Assembly (NCBI GenBank): GCA_045133615.1
Contig: JBGUUQ010000037.1
Span: 1 to 64,000 of the forward strand
From: M3 sp045133615
GTDB taxonomy: Bacteria > Bacteroidota > Bacteroidia > Bacteroidales > Muribaculaceae
DNA: 64,000 nt
Direction of reading: 5' to 3'
Of the stretch, positions 8,891 through 16,705 are shown one piece after another (positions within the stretch are counted from its first letter, which is position 1; each line of letters begins with the position of its first letter). The translations under genes and the position numbers were made by a program. The notes under the pieces are model-generated. The model was given only the letters and a program-made list of their open reading frames with translations, was not told the origin of the DNA and did no database searches.

Positions 8891-9847
8891 TTATTGTAGA
8901 CCTTCAAGGATTCGTTTCAGCACCACTGTTGCCGATATTTCACGGTTGGCTGCTTCCGGAATTACGATTGAGCGGGGAGATTCGATTACATCGTCGGATA
9001 CAATCATATTGCGTCGCACCGGAAGGCAGTGCATAAAATAAGCATTGTTGGTAAGAGCCATCTTTTCGGTCGTTACAGTCCATGAACGATCAAGATTGAG
9101 CACTTGTCCGTAGTGTGGGTCGCGGTATGCACTCCAGTTTTTTGCATACACAAAGTCTGCGCCTTCAAGAGCCTTGTTTTGGTCATATTCCACACGGGCA
9201 TTCCCTACGAATGCGGGGTCGAGTTCATAGCCTTCGGGATGTGTGATGACGAAATCGTAGCCGGCGGCATTCATCCACTCGGCAAATGAGTTAGGCACGG
9301 CTTGTGGCAACGCTTTGGGGTGAGGAGCCCATGTCATGACCACCTTGGGACGTTCCACAGTCTTGTATTCTTCGATTGTGATGAGGTCGGCAAACGATTG
9401 AAGCGGGTGGCGTGTTGCTGCCTCCATTGAGAATACCGGACGACCGGAATAGCGGATAAACTGATTAAGAATTTTCTCCTCGTAGTCATCCTGCTTTGAC
9501 TCGAAGCGTGCAAACGAACGAACACCGATTACGTCGCAATAGCATCCCATCACCGGGATTGCCTCAAGCAAGTGTTCAGGCTTGTCTCCATCCATGATGA
9601 CACCGCGCTCGGTTTCGAGTTTCCAAGCACCCTGATTCACATCAAGCACGATGACGTTCATGCCGAGATTCATCGCGGCCTTTTGCGTGCTCAGACGTGT
9701 ACGGAGCGAAGAATTGAAAAATATCATGAGGAGGGTTTTGTTTTCGCCCAAATGTTTGTAAGCATAGCGGTTGGCTTTCACTTCGAGAGCCTCTTTTACG
9801 GCATCGCGAATATTGCCGATGTCGTTGACTGTAATGAAATTTCTCAT
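8891..9847 (-). CDS. argF': N-succinylornithine carbamoyltransferase
   Basis: Makes N-succinylcitrulline from N-succinylornithine and carbamoyl phosphate in the arginine pathway of Bacteroidales. The start at 9847 gives MRNFITVNDI and 318 residues; a longer frame to 10027 overlaps the divergent gene and is not needed. Carbamoyl-phosphate binding is shown by FFNSSLRTRLS (about 43-53), HPLQSFAD and the C-terminal HCLPVRRNMIVSDDVIE. Residue 90 is proline in MDGDKPEHLLEAIPV. At this position proline is associated with succinyl-ornithine use, while glutamate marks the acetyl-ornithine enzymes. It heads the run argF'-FNT-M28-sufE. Other arginine genes are not in this window. Confidence 0.92.
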   Translation of the reverse strand: MRNFITVNDIGNIRDAVKEALEVKANRYAYKHLGENKTLLMIFFNSSLRTRLSTQKAAMNLGMNVIVLDVNQGAWKLETERGVIMDGDKPEHLLEAIPVMGCYCDVIGVRSFARFESKQDDYEEKILNQFIRYSGRPVFSMEAATRHPLQSFADLITIEEYKTVERPKVVMTWAPHPKALPQAVPNSFAEWMNAAGYDFVITHPEGYELDPAFVGNARVEYDQNKALEGADFVYAKNWSAYRDPHYGQVLNLDRSWTVTTEKMALTNNAYFMHCLPVRRNMIVSDDVIESPRSIVIPEAANREISATVVLKRILEGLQ

Positions 9848-9958
9848 CTTATAGATAACTTTTGTAGATTTTGCGTGCAAGTTACTCAAAAATCTGCTTA
9901 TGGCAAAATCGAAATAAATATGAGCCCAACAAAAAGCCGTCGTAGGGCGTTTTTTTTG

Positions 9959-9966
9959 TAAATTTG
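9959..9966 (+). promoter_or_regulatory. Putative -7 element before the DUF2156 gene
   Basis: TAAATTTG followed by C matches the Bacteroidota -7 consensus. It lies only eight bases before the ATG, so the transcript would have almost no leader. No clear -33 element was found. Confidence 0.45.
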
Positions 9967-9974
9967 CGAGCGAT

Positions 9975-10877
9975 ATGAAAAGACGGTTGAACTTTAAGCC
10001 GATTGGGTTTGACGATATGCCTGTCATAGGCTCTCTGCTAAGGCAAGGAATGAGCAGAGTGTGTGATTACACTCCGGGATGTCTGTTGCTTTGGGCTGAG
10101 TATTTCGGGTATGAATATTGTGTGGTCGACGACACTTTGCTGATAAAAGGAGTGCCGGAGGGCGAGCGCGACGGGATGGCTTTCATGCTACCGGTAGGAC
10201 GTTTGCCTTTAAGCGACTCTGTGGCGCTGATTGCCGATTATTGCCGAGAGAGAGGGGCGACGATGAAATTTACGGCGATTCCCGAAGATAGGGCGCATGA
10301 GCTTATGGCTATCGATGACTTTGTGGTTGAAGAACTTGAAGGTTGGGGCGACTATCTGTATGAGGCAGGAAAATTGTCTACATTGTCGGGACGGTCGATG
10401 AACAAAAAACGTAATAAAGTGAACCGCTTTATGGCTGATAATCCCGATTTTCGATTTGAACCTCTTTCGGCGGAAAATGTCAGAGACGTGGCTGCATTTT
10501 TCGATGAGATATGTCGAGGAAAAGAATTCTCGGCAATGGCGAAGTATGAGACCGGAATGATAAAACGGGTATTGCGGGACTACGAGTGCTATGGGCTTGA
10601 TGGTGCTGTACTTTCGGTAAATGGCCGTGTTGTGGCGTTTACGTTCGGAGAGGTGGTGGATGATACACTATATGTGCATGTGGAGAAGATGAATCATAAT
10701 ATCACGGGAGCGGGGGAAACAATCAACAAACTGTTTGCTGAAGCGATGGTTGAGCGATATGCTCCTGTATATATCAATCGCGAGGAGGATCTCGGCGACG
10801 ATGGATTGCGCCGAGCCAAACTCTCATACCATCCTTGTGAGATAATTAAGAAATATAACGTGCAAAAGTCTTCTTGA
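9975..10877 (+). CDS. DUF2156 / phosphatidylglycerol lysyltransferase C-terminal-like protein
   Basis: A 300-residue soluble protein that looks like the GNAT-type C-terminal half of aminoacyl-phosphatidylglycerol synthases (DUF2156). It has the two tandem acyltransferase halves and motifs such as LSGRSMNKKRNKVNRF (about residues 138-153), LDGAVLSVNGRVVAFTFGE and YINREEDLGDDGLRRAKLSY. The family includes enzymes that transfer amino acids from tRNA to lipids, but this copy lacks the membrane half of MprF, so the acceptor is unknown. It is transcribed divergently from argF'. It ends 87 bp before the OLD-like ATPase gene, which has its own probable promoter. Confidence 0.8.
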   Translation: MKRRLNFKPIGFDDMPVIGSLLRQGMSRVCDYTPGCLLLWAEYFGYEYCVVDDTLLIKGVPEGERDGMAFMLPVGRLPLSDSVALIADYCRERGATMKFTAIPEDRAHELMAIDDFVVEELEGWGDYLYEAGKLSTLSGRSMNKKRNKVNRFMADNPDFRFEPLSAENVRDVAAFFDEICRGKEFSAMAKYETGMIKRVLRDYECYGLDGAVLSVNGRVVAFTFGEVVDDTLYVHVEKMNHNITGAGETINKLFAEAMVERYAPVYINREEDLGDDGLRRAKLSYHPCEIIKKYNVQKSS

Positions 10878-10909
10878 AGTAGGATTCTATGGCAAAACGG
10901 GGTGTAGTG

Positions 10910-10941
10910 TTTGCATGTTTGGAGAATTTAGTGTAATTTTA
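10910..10941 (+). promoter_or_regulatory. Probable promoter of the OLD-like ATPase / menA unit
   Basis: TTTG at 10910-10913 is followed after 20 bp by TAATTTTA at 10934-10941, one base off the TAnnTTTG consensus. The ATG of the ATPase gene is 23 bases downstream. Confidence 0.5.
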
Positions 10942-10964
10942 CATAAAACCAATACCTCGCGACT

Positions 10965-12554
10965 ATGGAAATATTGCTACCGCCTCAGCATGATGGTAAG
11001 CGGGTGAAAATGCCTGCTTCGGCACGTCAGTTGACGATAATCGGAGCCAATGGGTCGGGGAAAACACGATTTACCGACAATTTGGTGGATACGCTATCCG
11101 GTAAGGCCTTTCGCATTTCCGCGCTTTCAGCTCTTTATGGCAAGCGTCAACCTGACGCACTTCCCGGCTCGATTGATTCGTTGTATGCCGAGGCTTCGGC
11201 ATCTCCGGCTTTTTTGCACAATGAAGCATCGTCGACGTTTGAGCGTCTTTTTGCGCTTCTTCTCAATGAAGAGATTGCCAATCTTGTAGCCTATAAAATG
11301 AAGGCGGCAAAGGAGCAAGGAGCTGTGCCTGAAAGAACGAAGCTTGATTGTGTGATTGCTCAATGGCAGCAGATATTTCCCGGAAACTATGTGCTTCGCG
11401 AAGGTGGTCGGCTCCTTTTTGGTCGCGATGATACCGGCGACGACACTTATTCGCAGATGAAACTCTCCGATGGAGAGAAGACGGTGTTTTATTATCTGGG
11501 AGCCGTATTGTATGCAATGCCCGAAGCCGTGATTTTTGTGGAAAATCCCGGAATCTTTCTGCATCCGTCGATTATTCATTCTTTATGGGATGTGATTGAA
11601 GAGATGCGTCCCGATTGTACATTCATCTACACGACCCACGACCTCGATTTCGCATCTACCCGTACAGCCAATCGGATTGTATGGGTTCGACATTTCGATG
11701 CTACGACCAATACATGGGATTACGATTTGTTGCCGGCCAATAGCGGAATTTCCGATGATATATATATGGCGATAATCGGTGCTCGCAAACCGGTTCTCTT
11801 TATCGAAGGTGACAGCACTCACTCGATAGATGCCAAACTCTATCCTCTTATTTTCACCGACTATACGGTGAAGTCGCTTGGAAGCTGCAACAAGGTGATT
11901 GAGGCCACACGCACGTTCAATGATTTGAATACTTTTCATCACCTTGACAGTCATGGCATCGTCGATCGCGACCGCCGGGATGAAAAAGAGGTGAAGTATT
12001 TGCGTGATAAGAAAATTTTCGTTCCTAATGTAGCAGAAATAGAAAATATATTGATGCTTGAAGAGGTGGTGCGCACGGTGGCTCATCGACACGGAATGAA
12101 CGAAAACGATGTTGCACGACGTGTAAAGGCTGCCGTAATAGCTCAATTTAAAGGAGATTTGCGTCAGCAGGCATTGCTTCATACTCGTCATCGGGTAAAG
12201 CGCACTATGGAATATCGTATTGACGGACGTTTTTCCAATATAAACATGCTTGAAGACCACATGGTCGATTTGGTTAACGAGATTAATCCGCGCGGATTAT
12301 ATGAGTCGTTCTGTCGTGAGTTTCATGGCTATGTCGATAAAAACGACTACCAATCCGTGCTGCGTGTCTATAATCAAAAGTCAATGATAGTGACGAGCAA
12401 TGTGGCTTCTCTTTGCGGAGTCAGAGGTGGCAAAGATGAGTATATCAAGGCTGTACTGAATATATTGAAAGAAAATGGTCGTGATGCAGAGCGTGTGCGT
12501 AGAGCGATAAAGAGATGTTTTGGAATTGAAAATTTTGACGACGATATAAAATGA
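10965..12554 (+). CDS. OLD-like AAA ATPase with DUF4435 (Toprim-like) domain
   Basis: A 529-residue protein with an ABC/SMC-type ATPase half. Walker A is GANGSGKT (residues 27-34), the signature-like segment is MKLSDGEKTVFYYLGA, Walker B is in AVIFVENPGIFLHP, and the switch histidine is in IYTTHDLDFAS. From about residue 280, VLFIEGDSTHSIDAKLYPLI and HGIVDRDRRDEKEV give the acidic residues expected of a DUF4435/Toprim-like nuclease domain, as in OLD-family proteins. Some OLD relatives act in phage defence, others are of unknown role. Its stop overlaps the menA start by four bases (ATGA), an unusual partner. No defence genes surround it, so a defence role is only a possibility. Confidence 0.8.
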   Translation: MEILLPPQHDGKRVKMPASARQLTIIGANGSGKTRFTDNLVDTLSGKAFRISALSALYGKRQPDALPGSIDSLYAEASASPAFLHNEASSTFERLFALLLNEEIANLVAYKMKAAKEQGAVPERTKLDCVIAQWQQIFPGNYVLREGGRLLFGRDDTGDDTYSQMKLSDGEKTVFYYLGAVLYAMPEAVIFVENPGIFLHPSIIHSLWDVIEEMRPDCTFIYTTHDLDFASTRTANRIVWVRHFDATTNTWDYDLLPANSGISDDIYMAIIGARKPVLFIEGDSTHSIDAKLYPLIFTDYTVKSLGSCNKVIEATRTFNDLNTFHHLDSHGIVDRDRRDEKEVKYLRDKKIFVPNVAEIENILMLEEVVRTVAHRHGMNENDVARRVKAAVIAQFKGDLRQQALLHTRHRVKRTMEYRIDGRFSNINMLEDHMVDLVNEINPRGLYESFCREFHGYVDKNDYQSVLRVYNQKSMIVTSNVASLCGVRGGKDEYIKAVLNILKENGRDAERVRRAIKRCFGIENFDDDIK

Positions 12555-13414
12555 AGATAAAAGCATGGATAGAAGCGATGCGACTGCGCACGCTTCCTGT
12601 TTCTGTCGCGGGTGTTTTCACCGCCGTAGGGTTTAATCTCTGGGCCGATACGTTCTGTTGGTGGCAAGCGGCTCTGTGCTTGGCATTTGCTGTGTTGGCT
12701 CAAGTGGCATCCAATTTTGCCAATGAATATTATGATTTCAAGGCCGGTCTTGACCGAAAAGGACGTGAAGGTCCGCGCCGAGGTGTTACTGAGGGAGATA
12801 TTACTCCTAAAGCGATGAAATGGGCCACATATGGCACATTGGCTGCTGCCTGTATAATCGGGCTGTCGATAGCCTGCGTAGCCGGATGGTGGCTTATCCC
12901 CATCGGGATTCTGATTGCACTCGGAGTAGTTGCTTATAGTACAGGTCCATATCCTTTGTCGCATCATGGACTTGGGGAAGTGGCCGTGGTGTTCTTCTTC
13001 GGCATAATACCGGTTAACCTGACTTACTATGTGCAATCCGGAGTATTTGACCCTATAGTGGCTCTTGCATCAGTGTCGGTCGGACTTATGGGTGCTAATG
13101 TGCTTATTGTCAATAACTATCGTGATGCCGATGATGACCGCGAAGTCGGAAAGCACACTCTTGCCGTGTTGCTTGGTCGTCGTGCTGTCGGTTCTCTCTA
13201 TCTTTTCAACGGTTATATCGCAGTTGCATTAATGCTTGCCGTGTGGATGTCGCTCGGATGGATGTCATGGGCAATTCCGGCGATATATTTGATTCTGCAC
13301 ACGATATTGTGGCATCGCATCACCACCCATCTTGGAGCAACACTCAATCCTATGCTCGGCATGACCGCATGCCTGATGCTTGCTTATTCTCTCGCATTTA
13401 TGTTAATAGTATAA
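12551..13414 (+). CDS. menA: 1,4-dihydroxy-2-naphthoate polyprenyltransferase (MenA)
   Basis: A 287-residue UbiA-superfamily membrane protein with about eight helices. It attaches the isoprenoid tail to 1,4-dihydroxy-2-naphthoate to make demethylmenaquinone at the inner membrane. The first prenyl-diphosphate/Mg site is NEYYDFKAGLDRKGREG (about residues 57-73) and the second is NNYRDADDDREVGKHTL (about 188-204). The RLRTLPVSVAGVFT start is typical of MenA. It overlaps the upstream ATPase gene by four bases, and a 57-residue membrane-protein gene follows after 4 bp. The other men genes are not in this window. Confidence 0.92.
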   Translation: MKIKAWIEAMRLRTLPVSVAGVFTAVGFNLWADTFCWWQAALCLAFAVLAQVASNFANEYYDFKAGLDRKGREGPRRGVTEGDITPKAMKWATYGTLAAACIIGLSIACVAGWWLIPIGILIALGVVAYSTGPYPLSHHGLGEVAVVFFFGIIPVNLTYYVQSGVFDPIVALASVSVGLMGANVLIVNNYRDADDDREVGKHTLAVLLGRRAVGSLYLFNGYIAVALMLAVWMSLGWMSWAIPAIYLILHTILWHRITTHLGATLNPMLGMTACLMLAYSLAFMLIV

Positions 13415-13418
13415 CCCT

Positions 13419-13592
13419 ATGAAACCTTCAAGAAAAATTCTTATGGCATTCCAAATGGCAGGCGGATTGGCTCTGATTGTAGCATGGTTTTGTGGCCATG
13501 GGAGTTATGGTACGCTTGGCGCCGGAGCTGTTGCACTCATACTTGCTGTTTGGGACTGCATCGCCTCATTTAAATCAAAAAATAACAAATAG
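13419..13592 (+). CDS. Small two-helix membrane protein (57 aa), unrecognised
   Basis: An ATG four bases after the menA stop opens a 57-codon frame ending in TAG. The product has a basic start (MKPSRKILM), two hydrophobic stretches (about residues 9-24 and 32-49) joined by CGHGSYG, and a lysine-rich tail (SFKSKNNK). This gives a plausible two-helix inner-membrane protein with both ends in the cytoplasm. Tight spacing suggests it is co-transcribed and co-translated with menA, and a strong terminator follows. I do not recognise a family. It could assist MenA or the quinone pool, but that rests on position only. Confidence 0.6.
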   Translation: MKPSRKILMAFQMAGGLALIVAWFCGHGSYGTLGAGAVALILAVWDCIASFKSKNNK

Positions 13593-13668
13593 CCAGTCCC
13601 TCTCTGTCTTGGGACTATCTGAAAATCGAAAGTCTCAACGGGTATGGCATTGTGTCCTTGTTTAAAAT

Positions 13669-13703
13669 AATCCCCTCTGCCATAAGCCATAGCAGAGGGG
13701 ATT
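13669..13703. terminator. Bidirectional terminator between menA unit and GLUG genes
   Basis: A perfect 12-bp inverted repeat (AATCCCCTCTGC and GCAGAGGGGATT, loop of 11) lies between convergent genes. A T-rich stretch follows on the plus side and an A-rich stretch precedes it, so it can serve both directions. Confidence 0.85.
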
Positions 13704-13729
13704 GTTGTTTGACTATCGTCGCCTTAATA

Positions 13730-16684
13730 TTATTTTGGCGCAGTCATATTTTGGAACGGGCAGCTGACAAGAATTACCCGATCTTTGTTGTTTTCTCCGC
13801 TTCCGCTCATATTTATTTGTTTGCCTACTTTCCAATCACTACTGCTAAAACCCTTAAATGTGGATAACGAATTCATTTGACTTTCAGTAAACTCTGTCGA
13901 TGACCAATTTCTTCCCGAATTGTCACCGGTGCCTTTGAGGTGATATAGTGCTGTATCGTGAACGATGCCTCCTGTCACGACAGTACCTATCATAGCTTCG
14001 CCATCCGTACCGGTTTTTCCGTAGTTGATGCAGTAGCGCAGCGATACGTAGTAGTCGGCGTGACCGATGATGCCGCCGTGTGTTGCGCTTTTAGCCGGTC
14101 CGACTTCACCGCAATTGTAGCATAGATGGACTTGGGAGTTGGTATCATTAGAGCCTTCATCCCCTTCTTCAAGATAGCCTACGATACCTCCCATGTGGCT
14201 TTCTCCATTCTTATCGGATATGATTTTCCCTGTATTGGCGCAGTTGTATACATCTACATTGTCAAGCTCGTTGAGTATTCCATCTTTGCCGAGTGAGCCG
14301 GCGATACCGCCAATGCCTTTAAACGACCCGTAACCGGTGACGCTGTCGTTGTTCGCACAGTCGTTTACTCTGATTTTATCGGAGTCGCATTTGCCCACGA
14401 TGCCTCCAACGCATCCATTGCCACTGCTTGACGCCGTGATGGCTCCAAAGTTGCCGCAACGGGCAACTTTTGTCCAATCGTGAGCTTCATCTCCATCGGC
14501 AGAGATGAGACCTACTATACCTCCTACATGCTGAGAACCTTTGACTTTGCCCACGTTGACACATTCGTTTATCCACGGTTCGTCAGTCTTATTGTTAGCT
14601 TTGCCCACAATCCCTCCGGTGGGATTCTCTCCTGTGATAGATCCGTAGTTAATGCACTGAGTGACTTGGGCGAGCGTATTGATTTCTCCTACAATGCCTC
14701 CGGTGTAATTTTTTCCGGATATTGGTCCTGAAAAAGAGCAACTTGATATGGCTTTATTTCCTTCATTGAAATATCCTACGATGCCTCCGGTGTAATTTCC
14801 ACTGTTATTGGTTATTGTTGCTCTTACCGAGATTCCTTTTACCGATGACTTGTCGGCTCGTCCTACGGCACCGCCTATGCATGTGCCATTGCCGGTAATA
14901 TTACCGATAAACACAGTGTTATTATTGTCGAACGATGGTATTGATGACGTGGGATTGAGATTTTGAGGACCCGACAATGAGGACGACAACATTTTTCCTA
15001 CAAGTCCGCCTAAATATTCGGTTCCTGTGATTTCTATTCCACTGGCATCTGCAGCCGATTGGCTTGAATATAATGGGATTCCAACATTAAGGTCTACGTT
15101 CTCGATATATCCTGCGATGCCTCCGACTATAGAGGACCCATTGATGGTCACCATCAGATAGTTGGATCCAGACAGCGAAAGAGTGCCTTCGCTTAGTTGA
15201 CCGAAATATCCACCTACATAGCTCCTTGCAGATATGTAAGAATCGCCGTTGCTGTCATCGACATATTTATTGTCGGAAAATTTGAAATTACTGCAATTTT
15301 TCAAAGCTCCGATAAAACCTCCGGCATAATCTGCATTTAATATGTCTCCGCTAAAAATACAGTTTGAAATTGAGAACGAATTGTTTAATTCTGCTGAGCC
15401 GATATATCCGCCGCAATGGTCGGCGGCATTAATTGGAGCTATAATACTCGAATTTTCTATCGAAGCGGCTGCACTCAGTGATGATATGCAGCCGATTACG
15501 CCACCTACATAAGATTTTCCATTGATTATTTTTGCTTTGGAGGCTTCCTCTTTGATAATGGAATGGTCTAATTGAAAGTTTGAAATGTTGAATGAAGCAC
15601 TGTTTACGAGTCCGATAGCGCCTCCGACGTTGACGGCATTACTGGCGTTGTTATTGTCCACACTGAATGTGTTACCGGTTGAAACATTGTCGATTGTAAT
15701 AGATGCGCTATTGTCGGCAAGTCCTATAAGTCCGCCCATATTGTATGTGCCGGATATTGTTGTATTTAGTGAAATATTTTTAATAGACAGGACCCCTGAT
15801 GCGTGACCGATAATACCACCGATATTGGTGCTTCCTGAAATATTACCGGTTGTACTTATATTTTCAATTGCTACAGTATACTCACTTGAGCCGGCTATAG
15901 CTCCTACCGTTGATGAAGCATTGGTAATGGAGATATTTTCTATCTTGAGATTTTTTACAGTAGCACCGTTGGTCAATTTTGAAAACAGACCGATATCATC
16001 AGCTCCGTTGGCTGTAATATTTTTGATGGAATAGTTCCCTCCATCGTACACTCCGGCAAATGTTTGTGGAGTATATCCTGTACCTACGGTGCTTTCATCT
16101 TGTTCCCATTCAAATGTTTTTGTTTGCGTGAAATAAAAGCCGGCTCCATGATAAGCGTCTTCCATCAGGCATTTAACAAATTTGTTGAATTTATCCGCTT
16201 CATTGATTTTAAATGGTTTTGTTTCCGTGCCATTGCCGGAGTTTAGGATTGAAGCAAGGCTTGATGCATAATTGCCGTTATCAATTTTTTTCTCAGAAAT
16301 TTTCATGCCGCTTATATCCACGACATAACGATTGGTACTGACATTTTCACCCAATTTTAATACATACTCTCCGTCCGGAATATTTTGACCGTTAGGTATA
16401 TCTGCTTTTACTGATATTATACTGTTGGAACCTGATATTGTGGCTACGGCATCAAATGTATTGATATAGTTTCCGCCTACTTGAATCAAGTGGACATTGG
16501 TATCTTCGTTAGTTACTGTCGGAGCCTCTTCAGAATAAGTCAGATGGAAAATACTTGTTTTACCTCCCATGCCGTTATCCTCGATGGACGAATCGTACTT
16601 TCCGGGGATAGGCTCGTCGTCTGAACAAGCTACAGCAAAAATCGAAAGGATTACAATTGTTACGTAATTAAAAATTCGTTTCAT
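13730..16684 (-). CDS. GLUG-repeat surface lipoprotein (second of a pair)
   Basis: A 984-residue lipoprotein. The lipobox cysteine is residue 20 (FAVAC) and is followed by SDDEP, matching the acidic export signal that sends Bacteroidota lipoproteins to the cell surface. Residues about 40-150 look like a small beta domain. From about 210 onward the protein is made of 30-45-residue units carrying GGIVG, GGIIG or GGAIG, the GLUG pattern, which usually folds as a right-handed beta-helix. Many units also carry C.N.G or YCINYG elements. GLUG proteins are often adhesin-like. The gene follows a similar 960-residue gene by 21 bp. No enzyme motif is visible; binding to host, plant or bacterial surfaces is the likely role. 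Confidence 0.85.
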   Translation of the reverse strand: MKRIFNYVTIVILSIFAVACSDDEPIPGKYDSSIEDNGMGGKTSIFHLTYSEEAPTVTNEDTNVHLIQVGGNYINTFDAVATISGSNSIISVKADIPNGQNIPDGEYVLKLGENVSTNRYVVDISGMKISEKKIDNGNYASSLASILNSGNGTETKPFKINEADKFNKFVKCLMEDAYHGAGFYFTQTKTFEWEQDESTVGTGYTPQTFAGVYDGGNYSIKNITANGADDIGLFSKLTNGATVKNLKIENISITNASSTVGAIAGSSEYTVAIENISTTGNISGSTNIGGIIGHASGVLSIKNISLNTTISGTYNMGGLIGLADNSASITIDNVSTGNTFSVDNNNASNAVNVGGAIGLVNSASFNISNFQLDHSIIKEEASKAKIINGKSYVGGVIGCISSLSAAASIENSSIIAPINAADHCGGYIGSAELNNSFSISNCIFSGDILNADYAGGFIGALKNCSNFKFSDNKYVDDSNGDSYISARSYVGGYFGQLSEGTLSLSGSNYLMVTINGSSIVGGIAGYIENVDLNVGIPLYSSQSAADASGIEITGTEYLGGLVGKMLSSSLSGPQNLNPTSSIPSFDNNNTVFIGNITGNGTCIGGAVGRADKSSVKGISVRATITNNSGNYTGGIVGYFNEGNKAISSCSFSGPISGKNYTGGIVGEINTLAQVTQCINYGSITGENPTGGIVGKANNKTDEPWINECVNVGKVKGSQHVGGIVGLISADGDEAHDWTKVARCGNFGAITASSSGNGCVGGIVGKCDSDKIRVNDCANNDSVTGYGSFKGIGGIAGSLGKDGILNELDNVDVYNCANTGKIISDKNGESHMGGIVGYLEEGDEGSNDTNSQVHLCYNCGEVGPAKSATHGGIIGHADYYVSLRYCINYGKTGTDGEAMIGTVVTGGIVHDTALYHLKGTGDNSGRNWSSTEFTESQMNSLSTFKGFSSSDWKVGKQINMSGSGENNKDRVILVSCPFQNMTAPK

Positions 16685-16705
16685 TGTTTTATCTGATTAT
16701 TGTGA

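Noticed and set aside
9848..10027. Longer start of argF' at 10027
   Set aside because: It would overlap the divergent DUF2156 gene and add 60 residues that the family does not have; 318 residues is the usual length.
10965..12554. Complete anti-phage defence system around the OLD-like ATPase
   Set aside because: The neighbours are a DUF2156 protein, menA and a small membrane protein; no helicase, reverse transcriptase or methylase partner is present.
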